The notes: a model not told the origin generated them from the letters alone. A DNA stretch of 64,000 bases from Limnohabitans sp. Rim47 (GCF_001517545.1 NZ_FBYA01000001.1:1181-65180), one strand, 5' to 3'; shown: positions 15,617-24,692, counted from the stretch's first letter. Numbers and translations: made by a program.

Positions 15617-17128
15617 ATGAGCATTTCCCAGATTGGTCACTACATCAACGGCCAGACCGCCGCAGGCGCTTCGGGCCGCAGCCAGCCCGTCACCAACCCC
15701 GCCACCGGCGCCGTGACCGGCAGCGTGGCGCTGGCCAACAGCGCCGAGGTCGCCAAGGCCGTGGCCGCAGCGCAAGCGGCCTTCCCCGCCTGGGCAGACA
15801 CGCCACCGCTGCGCCGCGCCCGCGTGATGTTCAAGTTTCTGGAGTTGCTCAACCAGCACAAAGACGAGTTGGCCCACATGATCACCGCCGAGCACGGCAA
15901 GGTGTTCACCGACGCGCAGGGCGAAGTCTCGCGCGGCATCGACATCGTTGAATTTGCCACCGGCATTCCACAGCTGCTCAAGGGCGATTTCACCGACCAA
16001 GTCTCCACCGGCATCGACAACTGGACCCTGCGCCAGCCTTTGGGCGTGGTCGCAGGCATCACCCCCTTCAACTTCCCGGTCATGGTGCCTATGTGGATGT
16101 TCCCGGTCGCCATTGCAGCGGGCAACACCTTCATCTTGAAGCCCAGCCCGACCGACCCGACACCCTCGCTGTTCATGGCCGAGTTGCTGAAAAAAGCCGG
16201 CCTGCCCGACGGCGTGTTCAACGTGGTGCAAGGCGACAAGGAAGCCGTGGACGCGCTGCTGGAGCACCCCGATGTGAAAGCCATCAGCTTTGTGGGCTCC
16301 ACCCCGATTGCCAACTACATTTATGAGACCGGTGCTCACCACGGCAAGCGCGTGCAAGCCCTGGGTGGTGCGAAGAACCACCTGGTGGTCATGCCCGACG
16401 CTGACATCGACCAAACCGTGGACGCGCTGATCGGCGCAGGCTATGGCTCGGCCGGTGAGCGTTGCATGGCCATCAGTGTGGCGGTGCTGGTGGGTGATGT
16501 GGCCGACAAAATCTTGCCCAAGTTGATCGAGCGAACCAAGTCCCTGCAAGTCCTCAATGGCGAAAACCTGGCCGCAGAAATGGGCCCCATCGTGACCGAT
16601 GCAGCGCGTCAGCGCATCAAGGGCTACATCGACGCGGGCGTGGCCGAAGGCGCGAAGCTGCTGGTCGATGGCCGCGAATTTGACGGCGCGAAAGCCGGTG
16701 CCGGTTGCGAGCAAGGCTTCTGGTTGGGCGGCACCCTGTTCGACCACGTGACCACCGACATGAAGATCTACAAGGAAGAAATCTTTGGCCCAGTGTTGTC
16801 GTGTGTGCGCGTGCCCGACTTCGGCACGGCCGTGCAGATCATCAACGACCACGAGTTTGGCAACGGTGTGAGCTGCTTCACCCGCGACGGCAATGTGGCC
16901 CGCGAGTTTTCGCGCCGTATCCAGGTGGGCATGGTCGGCATCAACGTGCCGATCCCGGTGCCCATGGCCTGGCACGGCTTTGGCGGCTGGAAGCGCTCGC
17001 TGTTTGGCGACATGCACGCGTATGGCGAAGAAGGCGTGCGTTTTTACACCAAGCAAAAATCCATCATGCAGCGCTGGCCCGAGAGCATTGGCAAGGGGGC
17101 TGAATTTGTGATGCCTACGGCCAAGTGA
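15617..17128 (+). CDS. mmsA: CoA-acylating methylmalonate-semialdehyde dehydrogenase
   Basis: A 503-residue aldehyde dehydrogenase superfamily enzyme that converts methylmalonate semialdehyde to propionyl-CoA (and malonate semialdehyde to acetyl-CoA) with NAD. The motifs ITPFNFPVMVPMWMFP, the nucleotide loop SFVGSTPIANYIYE, and the catalytic Cys in GSAGERCMAISVAVLV (near residue 285) match MmsA. In this family the usual catalytic Glu is replaced by Asn, seen as LGGAKNHLVVMPDAD. An AGGAGT ribosome site precedes the ATG. Roles include valine, inositol or beta-alanine breakdown; the next gene is a GMC oxidoreductase. Confidence 0.95.
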   Translation: MSISQIGHYINGQTAAGASGRSQPVTNPATGAVTGSVALANSAEVAKAVAAAQAAFPAWADTPPLRRARVMFKFLELLNQHKDELAHMITAEHGKVFTDAQGEVSRGIDIVEFATGIPQLLKGDFTDQVSTGIDNWTLRQPLGVVAGITPFNFPVMVPMWMFPVAIAAGNTFILKPSPTDPTPSLFMAELLKKAGLPDGVFNVVQGDKEAVDALLEHPDVKAISFVGSTPIANYIYETGAHHGKRVQALGGAKNHLVVMPDADIDQTVDALIGAGYGSAGERCMAISVAVLVGDVADKILPKLIERTKSLQVLNGENLAAEMGPIVTDAARQRIKGYIDAGVAEGAKLLVDGREFDGAKAGAGCEQGFWLGGTLFDHVTTDMKIYKEEIFGPVLSCVRVPDFGTAVQIINDHEFGNGVSCFTRDGNVAREFSRRIQVGMVGINVPIPVPMAWHGFGGWKRSLFGDMHAYGEEGVRFYTKQKSIMQRWPESIGKGAEFVMPTAK

Positions 17129-17167
17129 TTGGCCTTTAAGAACGCCGTTGGCGTTTTCCGCGAAGTC

Positions 17168-17238
17168 GACTGGCCTGGGCCACCGGACCTCATCAGTCGC
17201 TTCGCGCCAGCAAATCGGCCCGACGGCCCCGGCCAGTC
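17168..17238. repeat. Long-range inverted repeat in the mmsA-GMC spacer
   Basis: GACTGGCCTGGGCC (17168-17181) faces GGCCCCGGCCAGTC (17225-17238), 13 of 14 pairs with a 43-nt loop. The 285 bp spacer is an open frame joined to the GMC gene but has no homology-like content; I treat it as non-coding. Confidence 0.45.
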
Positions 17239-17381
17239 ACCCTCGCTGCTCTGGCTGAATCGCATCGACCGCGCCAAACGGAGACACTCCGCCTGCAGAT
17301 CAATGGCTTCAGCCCCAGCATGGCACGCCACCGAAGCCAGCCAGGTCGACACTAAAGGTCTGACCCCCAAGAATCCACAGG

Positions 17382-17387
17382 CACAAT
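17382..17387 (+). promoter_or_regulatory. CACAAT -10-like element with short leader before GMC gene
   Basis: The same GGCACAAT string as before several leaderless genes, here 26 bp before the ATG and followed by a CAGGAGAC ribosome site, which fits a ~19-nt leader and supports its reading as a -10 element. Confidence 0.35.
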
Positions 17388-17413
17388 CGCCTGCTCAGGA
17401 GACAGTGCACAAC

Positions 17414-19138
17414 ATGAACGAAAACACCTTTGACTACATCATCGTCGGCGGCGGCACGGCGGGCTGCTTGCTGGCCAACCGCTTGTCGGCCGACGCGAGC
17501 AAGCGCGTGCTGCTGATCGAGGCGGGCCGAAAGGATGATTACCACTGGGTGCACATTCCGGTCGGCTACCTGCATTGCATCGGCAACCCGCGCACCGACT
17601 GGCTTTACCAAACCGAACCTGCCGCAGGCCTGAATGGCCGCAGCCTGCGTTACCCGCGCGGCAAGGTGCTGGGCGGGTGCTCCAGCATCAACGGCATGAT
17701 TTACATGCGTGGCCAGTCGCGTGACTACGACCAATGGGCTCAGATCACCGGCAACGACGAGTGGCGCTGGGACCAGGCCCTGCCCTACTTCAAGCTGCAC
17801 GAAGACCATTACAACGGTGCCAACGAATTTCATGGTGCCAAAGGCGCCAAGTCCGAATTGCTGGCCCCGACCGATTTGCCCAAGGGCGGCTATTTGCACA
17901 CCCTGCGTGGGCGCAACACCGGCGGCGAATGGCGCATCGAAAAACAGCGCCTGCGCTGGGACGTGCTGGACGCGTTTTCGCAGGCCGCGCAACAAGCGGG
18001 CATTCCGGCCACCGACGACTTCAACCGGGGCGACAACGAAGGTGTGAGCTATTTCGATGTGAACCAAAAAAACGGTTGGCGCTGGAACACAGCCAAGGCG
18101 TTTTTACGCCCCACCTGCTATTCGCGCCCCAACTTCGAGTTGTGGAACAAGGCCCAGGTGGCCAAGCTGACGATTGAAACCCAAGCCAATGGCGAAAAGC
18201 GCTGCACCGGGGCACAGGTGTGGACGGGTGAAGAGATGGTTGAAGTCAAAGCCACAGGCGAGGTGATTTTGAGCGCTGGCAGCATTGGCTCGGCGCAAAT
18301 TTTGCAGCTCTCAGGCATTGGTCCAGCGGCTTTGCTGCAAGACAAAGGCGTCGACGTGCAGCATGACTTGCCGGGCGTGGGGGCCAACTTGCAAGACCAT
18401 TTGCAAATCCGCTCGGTCTACAAAGTCAAAGGGGCCAAAACCCTCAACACCTTGGCCAACAGCTGGTGGGGCAAAGCCAAAATCGGCCTGGAGTACGCGC
18501 TCAAACGCTCCGGCCCCATGAGCATGGCACCCAGCCAATTGGGGGCTTTTACCAAGAGCGATCCGTCACAGCCGCACGCCAATTTGGAATACCACGTGCA
18601 GCCGCTGAGCTTGGACGCATTTGGCGAGCCGCTGCACAGCTTCCCAGCCATCACGGCCAGCGTGTGCAACCTAAACCCGACCAGCCGTGGCACCGTGAAC
18701 ATCACCAGCCCCCGTTTTGAAGACGCCCCCGCCATTGCGCCCAACTACCTGGCCACCGCCGAAGACCGCAAGGTGGCCGCCGACAGCCTGCGCGTGACGC
18801 GCCGCATCATGGCGCAAGGCGCGATGAAGCCCTTTGCACCCGAAGAGTTCAAGCCCGGCGTGCAATACCAAACCGATGCCGAACTGGCCAAGTTGGCTGG
18901 CGACATTGCCAGCACCATCTTTCACCCCGTGGGCACCACCCGCATGGGCCGCAATGACGACCCGATGGCGGTGGTCAACTCGCGCTTGCAAGTGCGTGGC
19001 GTGGCGGGCCTGCGCGTGGTCGATGCGGGCGTGATGCCCACCATCACCAGCGGCAACACCAACAGCCCCACGCTGATGATTGCCGAGAAAGCGGCGCAGT
19101 GGATTGGCGAAGATGCCGCGCGGCGCATGGCGGCCTGA
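17414..19138 (+). CDS. GMC-family FAD oxidoreductase (choline-dehydrogenase-like)
   Basis: A 574-residue flavoprotein alcohol oxidoreductase. The FAD-binding motif IIVGGGTAGCLLANRLS is near residue 10; GMC signature 1 (YPRGKVLGGCSSING) and signature 2 (GSIGSAQILQLSGIG) follow, with the C-terminal catalytic His in IFHPVGTTRMG and the Asn of GNTNSPT. The substrate is unknown. Its place behind mmsA suggests it makes an aldehyde that MmsA uses, but that is inference. The start at MNENTFDYIIVG fits the family; the frame upstream to 17129 is excluded. Confidence 0.92.
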   Translation: MNENTFDYIIVGGGTAGCLLANRLSADASKRVLLIEAGRKDDYHWVHIPVGYLHCIGNPRTDWLYQTEPAAGLNGRSLRYPRGKVLGGCSSINGMIYMRGQSRDYDQWAQITGNDEWRWDQALPYFKLHEDHYNGANEFHGAKGAKSELLAPTDLPKGGYLHTLRGRNTGGEWRIEKQRLRWDVLDAFSQAAQQAGIPATDDFNRGDNEGVSYFDVNQKNGWRWNTAKAFLRPTCYSRPNFELWNKAQVAKLTIETQANGEKRCTGAQVWTGEEMVEVKATGEVILSAGSIGSAQILQLSGIGPAALLQDKGVDVQHDLPGVGANLQDHLQIRSVYKVKGAKTLNTLANSWWGKAKIGLEYALKRSGPMSMAPSQLGAFTKSDPSQPHANLEYHVQPLSLDAFGEPLHSFPAITASVCNLNPTSRGTVNITSPRFEDAPAIAPNYLATAEDRKVAADSLRVTRRIMAQGAMKPFAPEEFKPGVQYQTDAELAKLAGDIASTIFHPVGTTRMGRNDDPMAVVNSRLQVRGVAGLRVVDAGVMPTITSGNTNSPTLMIAEKAAQWIGEDAARRMAA

Positions 19139-19194
19139 ACGACCGCAAGCAATCCAAATCATTCTTTATCGCCAATTCACGTTCAGTTCGAGGC

Positions 19195-19224
19195 AGGGAT
19201 TTCCCACGGGATCGGGAAATCCCT
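19195..19224. other. Perfect 11-bp stem-loop after the GMC gene
   Basis: AGGGATTTCCC, loop ACGGGATC, GGGAAATCCCT, 56 bp beyond the GMC stop. It lacks a U-tract, so it may be a 3'-end stabilising stem or a protein-binding dyad instead of a terminator. Confidence 0.55.
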
Positions 19225-19259
19225 GAGAGAAACCGGTGATTTGTTCCATTACATTTCAC

Positions 19260-19388
19260 CCACTCGATGCAAAGCAGTATCTGCATCCCGAGGGCCGAGG
19301 AGACATTCAAGCCTAAGAACTCGAACATGAACCAACATCCGAACGAGGTGTAACTTTCCAAAGCGTCGCGCAAGCGGCGCTTTTTTTT
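19260..19388 (+). ncRNA. Candidate structured leader or small RNA upstream of tauE-like gene
   Basis: A GATGCA/TGCATC stem (19266-19287), a GCCGAGGAG ribosome-site-like stretch, an eight-codon ORF (19327-19353, MNQHPNEV) and then a strong terminator. This could be an attenuation leader or a small transcript. No clear promoter was found, so the call is weak. Confidence 0.35.
19362..19388 (+). terminator. Rho-independent terminator
   Basis: AGCGTCGC, loop GCAA, GCGGCGCT (one G-T pair), followed by eight T. It stands 48 bp before the tauE-like ATG. Confidence 0.8.
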
Positions 19389-19423
19389 GCCCGCTGTGTT
19401 CTGGGCACCAAAAGCCTCAATGC

Positions 19424-19429
19424 CACAAT
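19424..19429 (+). promoter_or_regulatory. Predicted leaderless -10 (CACAAT) for tauE-like gene
   Basis: CACAAT, seven bases, ATG; lies beyond the terminator, so the gene can be transcribed independently. Confidence 0.45.
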
Positions 19430-19436
19430 CGCCCGC

Positions 19437-20198
19437 ATGGAATTACTGATTGTTTCGCTGGCCTCGCTGCTGGCCGGCCTGGTAGACGCGATCGTGGGCG
19501 GCGGTGGCCTGATCTTGCTGCCCGCCTTGTTTGCCACATTCCCCGGCGCAGCACCTGCCACCTTGTTTGGCACCAACAAAAGCGCTTCTATCTGGGGCAC
19601 GGCTTTTGCCACCGCGCAATACAGCCGCAAGGTGGACATGCCCTGGCGCTCTTTGTTGCCTGCAGCGGGTGCCGGCTTGTTGGGTTCGCTGGCCGGTGCC
19701 TGGTTCGTCACGCAGGTCGACCCCAGTTTGTTTCGCAAATTGCTGCCCGTGCTGCTGGCGGTGCTTTTGCTTTACACCTTGGTCAAAAAAGACCTGGGCC
19801 GCAGCCATGCGCCGCGCTTTGCCGGGGCACAAGAGGCCTGGATCGCTGCAGGCATCGGGCTGCTGATTGGTTTTTACGACGGGTTTTTTGGCCCCGGCAC
19901 CGGCAGCTTTTTGGTGTTTGCCTATGTGCGGGTGCTGGGTTACGACTTTTTGAACGCATCGGCTGCGGCCAAGATGATCAACGTGGCGACCAACCTGGCC
20001 GCGCTGGCCCTGTTCACGTTCAAGGGCCATGTCTGGTGGCATCTGGCGCTGCCCATGGCGCTGGCCAACATCGTGGGCAGCCTGATCGGCACACGGCTGG
20101 CCCTGAAACACGGCGCAGGCTTTGTGCGCCATGTGTTCATTTTCGTGGTGCTGGCCTTGATCTGCAAGACCGCCTACGACACCTGGCTCAAAGGCTGA
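19437..20198 (+). CDS. TauE/SafE-family membrane exporter
   Basis: A 253-residue protein with about eight membrane helices. The family signature is seen in LLAGLVDAIVGGGGLILLPAL and its second half-repeat GFYDGFFGPGTGSFLVFAYV, followed by AAAKMINVATNLAALA. Relatives export sulfite or organosulfonates; the substrate here cannot be told from sequence. It stands alone, between a terminator and the convergent EamA gene. Confidence 0.9.
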   Translation: MELLIVSLASLLAGLVDAIVGGGGLILLPALFATFPGAAPATLFGTNKSASIWGTAFATAQYSRKVDMPWRSLLPAAGAGLLGSLAGAWFVTQVDPSLFRKLLPVLLAVLLLYTLVKKDLGRSHAPRFAGAQEAWIAAGIGLLIGFYDGFFGPGTGSFLVFAYVRVLGYDFLNASAAAKMINVATNLAALALFTFKGHVWWHLALPMALANIVGSLIGTRLALKHGAGFVRHVFIFVVLALICKTAYDTWLKG

Positions 20199-20252
20199 TT
20201 TGTCAGTTATGGGCGCGAGGCCCTGCTCGCGAATGTCTGAACGACCCGAAAG

Positions 20253-21176
20253 TCAACGCAAGCGCCATTTGATTTGTCCGGCGAACTGCGCCAGCGCCAC
20301 ACCCAGCAAGGTCACGCCGGCCCCGGCGATCTTGACCCAGGTGTAATGCTCGCCCGACAAAGCCCAAGCAAACAATCCGGCCATCGGCGGCATCAGGTAC
20401 ATCAAAGGAGCGGTGCGAGCCACACCGCGCACATTGTTGATCCAGCCCCAAGCCAACCAGCCGATGAAAGCCGACACCATGACCGACCAGAGCAAGCCCA
20501 CCCAAGCCCAAAAATCGAGCGAAGACCAGTCTGCCTCCAGCCCTGCGGGCACAGACAGCAGCATCACAGGCAAGCCCCCCAGCAACGTGGCGTAACCCAT
20601 GGTCAGCACCGGGCCGTGGCGCTGCATCACGGGTTTGACCGCCACGGTGTAATAAGAGAACAGCCCTGCTGCGATCAACAAGACCAAATCGCCCCCGCCC
20701 GCCCGCCAATGGCCGCCCAGCAATTTGTCTGACAAGAACATCAAGACGCCGCCAAAAGCCAAAGCCACCCCGGCCATTTGCGGCAAACTGAGCCGCTCCA
20801 GACCCTGCACCCGCAAGATCAGCAGGGTGAAGATCGGCCCGCAAGCCAGAATGACCGAGCTGGAAAACGCAGTTGACCAATGGATGCCGTAAGTCACCAC
20901 CCCGACATGCAAAGAATGGCCAATGAACCCCAACCAGGCCATGTGCATCCAGTCCTTGCGCGGCAAAGGTGGCAAGCAACGGCCAAAACGCCAGCGCATC
21001 AAAAACAAGGCGCACACCGGCATGATCAAGTAACGGGCCCACAAAAATCCACCCGGCGAAATCAGACCAAACAGGTACTTTTGCAGTGTGAAGTTGCCTC
21101 CCCAGATGACCACCAAAACCAAAGCGACGAGCAAGGCACGGTGGTCGTATCGGTGCAGGGGAGCGCGGTCAGGCAT
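20253..21176 (-). CDS. EamA/DMT-family transporter
   Basis: A 307-residue metabolite exporter with ten predicted helices in two EamA repeats (WGGNFTLQKYLFG near the start; ALSGEHYTWVKIAGAGVTLLGVAL at the end in family fashion). The substrate is unknown. CACAAT lies exactly six bases before the ATG, so the mRNA is likely leaderless. One of four EamA genes in the window. Confidence 0.9.
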   Translation of the reverse strand: MPDRAPLHRYDHRALLVALVLVVIWGGNFTLQKYLFGLISPGGFLWARYLIMPVCALFLMRWRFGRCLPPLPRKDWMHMAWLGFIGHSLHVGVVTYGIHWSTAFSSSVILACGPIFTLLILRVQGLERLSLPQMAGVALAFGGVLMFLSDKLLGGHWRAGGGDLVLLIAAGLFSYYTVAVKPVMQRHGPVLTMGYATLLGGLPVMLLSVPAGLEADWSSLDFWAWVGLLWSVMVSAFIGWLAWGWINNVRGVARTAPLMYLMPPMAGLFAWALSGEHYTWVKIAGAGVTLLGVALAQFAGQIKWRLR

Positions 21177-21182
21177 GGGTTG

Positions 21183-21188
21183 ATTGTG
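21183..21188 (-). promoter_or_regulatory. Predicted leaderless -10 (CACAAT) for EamA gene
   Basis: CACAAT, six bases, ATG, without a ribosome site. Confidence 0.45.
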
Positions 21189-21230
21189 GGCTCACACATG
21201 CCTCGGCCGTGTCGCGCTGGCAGCAAGTCT

Positions 21231-22328
21231 TCAGTCTTGCAGCACCACGGGCACGCGCTGCGCCAGCGCGCACATCAGCTCGTAACCCACAGTGCCAGCG
21301 GCTTGGGCCACCTCGTCGATGCTCAGCACGGCGCCATGGGCCGACTGCCCCCACAGCGTGACTTGGCTGCCCATTCCGGCTTGCGGCAAGTCTGTCAGGT
21401 CCACCGTCAGCATGTCCATGCTGACCCGCCCCAAAGTGCGGCCCCGCACACCGTCCACCAGCACCGGGGTGCCCGTGGGGCAAACGCGGGGGTAGCCATC
21501 GGCATAGCCGCAAGCCACCACCCCCATGCGCATGGCCTTGTCGGCCACAAAACAGGAGCCATAGCCCACGCTGTCGCCAGCTTGCAGCTGCTGCACAGCA
21601 ATGATTTGGGCGTTCAAGCTCATGGCAGGCTGCAAGCCCCAATGCGCGGCGCTGTGCTCCGGAAAATCGGGCGCGCTGCCGTAGACGGCAATGCCGGGGC
21701 GAATCCAGTCGGCTTTAACCGCCGCATCCTGCGCATGGCGCAAAGTGGCGGCGCTGTTGCTCACACTGCGTTCGCCGGGCAGGTCGCGGGTGGCTTCTTC
21801 AAACAAGGCCATTTGCGCGGCAATGCCCTTGGGGCCATCGGCATCGCTGAAATGGGTGATCAATGAAATTTCGTCCACCTGGGGCAAAGCATTCAGCCGG
21901 GTCCAGGCTGAACGGTAGCGCTGCGGCGCAAAGCCCAGCCGGTTCATGCCCGAGTTCATCTTGAGGAAGACCCGGTGCGGCTCGTGCGTCTTGTGCAGCG
22001 CCAGCATGTCAATCTGCTCATCGCAATGCACCGTGTGCCACAAGTGCAGACGCGAGCACAACTCCAGATCGCGGGCCTCAAAAGCGCCTTCGAGCAACAA
22101 GATCGGGCCGCGCCAGCCCAGCGCACGCACCCGCTCGGCTTCGTACAAGTCCAACAGCGCAAAGCCATCGGCCCCGCGCAGGCCTTCAAACACCCGCTCA
22201 ATGCCGTGCCCATAGGCATTGGCCTTGACCACGGCCCAAGCCTGAGCATCGGGCGCGGCTTGCCGGGCAACCGCGAGGTTGTGGCGCAGGGCTTGGGTGT
22301 GGATGGTGGCCTGGATCGGACGGGGCAT
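21231..22328 (-). CDS. alr: Alanine racemase
   Basis: A 365-residue PLP enzyme that interconverts L- and D-alanine for peptidoglycan. The PLP lysine is in AWAVVKANAYGHG (near residue 34); the second-domain catalytic Tyr is in VGYGSCFVADKAMRMG (near 254), and GYADGYPR follows. Full length. It could be the biosynthetic Alr or the catabolic DadX; no dadA neighbour is present, so Alr is slightly favoured. The 54 bp gap to the EamA gene and shared strand allow cotranscription. Confidence 0.96.
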   Translation of the reverse strand: MPRPIQATIHTQALRHNLAVARQAAPDAQAWAVVKANAYGHGIERVFEGLRGADGFALLDLYEAERVRALGWRGPILLLEGAFEARDLELCSRLHLWHTVHCDEQIDMLALHKTHEPHRVFLKMNSGMNRLGFAPQRYRSAWTRLNALPQVDEISLITHFSDADGPKGIAAQMALFEEATRDLPGERSVSNSAATLRHAQDAAVKADWIRPGIAVYGSAPDFPEHSAAHWGLQPAMSLNAQIIAVQQLQAGDSVGYGSCFVADKAMRMGVVACGYADGYPRVCPTGTPVLVDGVRGRTLGRVSMDMLTVDLTDLPQAGMGSQVTLWGQSAHGAVLSIDEVAQAAGTVGYELMCALAQRVPVVLQD

Positions 22329-22497
22329 AAAACGCCTGCAAACAAAATAAGACCCATCAAGTGTGACAGCAAATCACGCCGCTTCGGCACCCGAAAAAAG
22401 CCGACTTCTCTCCTCGGGAATACCCGCCTGACCATGCCCCAAAGAGGTCATTCAAATGCTTTACACTGGCCCGCTGCCTGCTAACCCCGAGCATTCC

Positions 22498-22514
22498 GCC
22501 TGAACCGTTCAGGC
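22498..22514. promoter_or_regulatory. Dyad upstream of dedA
   Basis: GCCTGAA, CCG, TTCAGGC: a perfect 7-bp inverted repeat 21 bp before the dedA ATG; operator or 5'-UTR stem. The rest of the ~200 bp alr-dedA divergent spacer shows nothing clear. Confidence 0.35.
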
Positions 22515-22535
22515 ACTGGCTGAACCTTGTAATCC

Positions 22536-23171
22536 ATGGAAGTTTTTCAGTTTTTGATGCCCATCTTCACCGAATACGGCTACCTGGCCGTTTTCGTGAT
22601 GCTTTTGATCTGCGGTTTTGGCATTCCCGTTCCCGAAGACGTGACCCTGGTCACTGGCGGCGTGATCGCCGGTCTGGGCCACGCCGATGTGCACACCATG
22701 TTTGCCGTGGGCATGGCGGGCGTGCTGCTGGGTGACGGCCTGATGTTCACCTTGGGCCGCCTGTACGGCCAACGCATCTCCCAATTGCCCGGTTTCCGAA
22801 AAATCCTGACCCCCGAGCGCTTTGCCAGCGCACAAGACGCTTTTCACAAATACGGCAAATGGGTCATGTTTGTGGCCCGTTTTCTGCCGGGCCTGCGCAC
22901 CCCTGTGTTCTTTTCGGCGGGCATGAGCCACCGCGTGACTTTCCCGACCTGGTTTTTGATGGACGGCTTTGCCGCCCTGATCAGCGTGCCGATCTGGGTG
23001 TACCTGGGTTACTTTGGTGCCCAAAACTGGGACTGGATGTTTGCGGTGCTGCGCCAATTCCAGCACGGCATCTTTGCTCTGCTGGGCTTGGGCGTGGCCT
23101 GGCTGGGCTGGCGCTGGTGGCGCAAGCGCCACAGCACAGCAGCCACTGACGCGCCCAGCGACCCGTCCTGA
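22536..23171 (+). CDS. DedA/SNARE-associated (VTT-domain) membrane protein
   Basis: A 211-residue protein with the DedA pattern: an early re-entrant segment CGFGIPVPEDVTLV, then GDGLMFTLGRLYG, and the conserved FVARFLPGLRTPVFFSAGM. Family members act in membrane homeostasis and undecaprenyl-phosphate or phospholipid flipping. A basic tail (WRWWRKRH) would lie in the cytoplasm. It is followed 11 bp later by an EamA gene. Confidence 0.9.
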   Translation: MEVFQFLMPIFTEYGYLAVFVMLLICGFGIPVPEDVTLVTGGVIAGLGHADVHTMFAVGMAGVLLGDGLMFTLGRLYGQRISQLPGFRKILTPERFASAQDAFHKYGKWVMFVARFLPGLRTPVFFSAGMSHRVTFPTWFLMDGFAALISVPIWVYLGYFGAQNWDWMFAVLRQFQHGIFALLGLGVAWLGWRWWRKRHSTAATDAPSDPS

Positions 23172-23182
23172 CACGCCCACCC

Positions 23183-24076
23183 ATGGGCAAAACCTCTCCC
23201 AAAAGTCTGGCGGTGGCCGGACTCCTGTTCAACGCCTTTGTCTGGGGCGTGTGTTGGTGGCCCTTCAAACATCTCGAAGCCCAAGGCCTGCACCCCTTGT
23301 GGGCCACTGCGCTGGTTTATGGCTTGGTATTTGTGTCGATCGCCTTGTGGCTCTGGCGCACGGGCCGACTGGTCGGCTGGGGGCCGCATCCTGGTTTGTG
23401 GGTGCTTTTGCTGGCTTCGGGCCTGACCAATGTGGGCTTCAACTGGGCCGTCACGGTGGGCGATGTGGTGCGCGTGGTGCTGCTGTTTTACCTGATGCCC
23501 GCCTGGTCTGTGCTGGTGGCCTGGTGGCTTTTGGGTGAAAAGCCCAGCCGCATGGCGCTGCTGCGTTTGCTGCTGGCCCTCACGGGTTTGTTCATCGTGC
23601 TCAAAACCCCTGAAACCCCATGGCCCGTGCCCGAAAGTCTGGCCGATATGCTGGCGCTCATGAGCGGCTTCACCTTTGCCGTGACCAACGCGCTGCTGCT
23701 CAAACTCAAAGACACGCCCGCTTCATCGCGCACCCTGGCCATGTTTGGCGGTGGCGCCATCATGGCCACATTGGCGGCCCTGATCGGTCTGGCCATCGGA
23801 GTCGTTCATGCCGGACAGGCCTTCAGCTGGGGCTGGCTGCCTTATGTGGGCCTGCTGTGCCTGTCGTTCTTGCTGGGCAACCTGGCCTTGCAATACGGCG
23901 CAGCCCGACTGGCGGCCCACACCACGGCCTTGGTCATGCTTTCCGAGGTGCTGTTTGCCAGCGTATCCTCCGTCATGCTGGGTGCGTCCGACTGGGAAAG
24001 CCGCACACTGATCGGCGGTGTCTTGATCTTGCTGGCGGCTTTGCTGTCGGTGGTCGGCCCCGCACAACACGACTGA
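23183..24076 (+). CDS. EamA/DMT-family transporter
   Basis: A 297-residue inner-membrane protein with ten predicted helices and two EamA repeats (FVWGVCWWPFKHLEAQG at the start; LMLSEVLFASVSS then LIGGVLILLAALLSVV at the end). No substrate can be inferred. It forms a likely operon with dedA before it and a glutathione peroxidase 14 bp after it. Confidence 0.88.
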   Translation: MGKTSPKSLAVAGLLFNAFVWGVCWWPFKHLEAQGLHPLWATALVYGLVFVSIALWLWRTGRLVGWGPHPGLWVLLLASGLTNVGFNWAVTVGDVVRVVLLFYLMPAWSVLVAWWLLGEKPSRMALLRLLLALTGLFIVLKTPETPWPVPESLADMLALMSGFTFAVTNALLLKLKDTPASSRTLAMFGGGAIMATLAALIGLAIGVVHAGQAFSWGWLPYVGLLCLSFLLGNLALQYGAARLAAHTTALVMLSEVLFASVSSVMLGASDWESRTLIGGVLILLAALLSVVGPAQHD

Positions 24077-24090
24077 ACTGGAGCCACCCC

Positions 24091-24573
24091 ATGAGCCTTT
24101 ATGACCTTGAAGCCCTGAGCATCGACAACCAGCCCGTGGCGCTGTCGCGTTTCAAGGGCCAAGTGATGCTGATCGTCAACACCGCCAGCGCCTGCGGCTT
24201 CACGCCTCAGTTCACCGGGCTTGAAAAACTGCACCAAACCTACGGCGACAAAGGCTTGGCCGTGCTCGGTTTTCCGTGCAACCAGTTCGCCAGCCAAGAC
24301 CCGGGTGACGACACCCAAATCGCCAACTTCTGCCAAAAGAACTACGGCGTGAGCTTTCAGATGATGAGCAAGGTCAAAGTCAACGGCGAGGGCGCGCACC
24401 CGCTGTACCAATGGCTCACGGCCGAGGCCCCCGGCATTTTGGGCAGCAAAGCCATCAAATGGAACTTCACCAAGTTTCTGGTCGGTAAGGACGGGCGCGT
24501 GATCAAGCGCTACGCGCCGCAGGATGCCCCCGAAAAAATCGCCAAAGACATTGAAGCGGCGCTGGCGGGGTGA
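24091..24573 (+). CDS. Glutathione peroxidase (thiol type)
   Basis: A 160-residue cytosolic peroxide reductase. The peroxidatic cysteine is in NTASACGFTPQF (near residue 36); Gln and Trp of the catalytic tetrad are seen nearby (GFPCNQF; KWNFTKFL). Cys takes the place of selenocysteine, as in most bacterial BtuE/GPX-like enzymes, which often use thioredoxin. The frame stays open upstream inside the EamA gene; the ATG at 24091 follows an ACTGGAG ribosome site. Confidence 0.95.
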   Translation: MSLYDLEALSIDNQPVALSRFKGQVMLIVNTASACGFTPQFTGLEKLHQTYGDKGLAVLGFPCNQFASQDPGDDTQIANFCQKNYGVSFQMMSKVKVNGEGAHPLYQWLTAEAPGILGSKAIKWNFTKFLVGKDGRVIKRYAPQDAPEKIAKDIEAALAG

Positions 24574-24618
24574 GGCCACTGCGTGGCTGCTGATGGCGGT
24601 GTTGGCCACCAGACAGGG

Positions 24619-24692
24619 GTCGCCAAGCGACTTTCGTTCATGGCTTTGAAAAAAAGTCGCGACTAAATTACAAAGTGCTTCAGAAAAGTCGC
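24619..24692. promoter_or_regulatory. GTCGC-motif cluster and promoter upstream of orphan ATPase
   Basis: Three elements share GTCGC: the dyad GTCGC-CAA-GCGAC (24619-24631), the palindrome AGTCGCGACT (24655-24664) and AAAAGTCGC (24684-24692; also at 24652-24660). The palindrome lies within the 17 bp spacer of a good promoter, TTGAAA (24646-24651) and TACAAA (24669-24674). That is a repressor-site geometry, although no regulator gene is adjacent. Confidence 0.5.

Noticed and set aside
15449..17056. 535-codon open frame antisense to mmsA
   Set aside because: His- and Gly-rich shadow sequence typical of antisense of GC-rich genes; mmsA is certain on the other strand.
17129..17413. N-terminal extension of the GMC oxidoreductase
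   Set aside because: In frame but not protein-like; the FAD motif expected near residue 10 and a CAGGAGA ribosome site fix the start at 17414.
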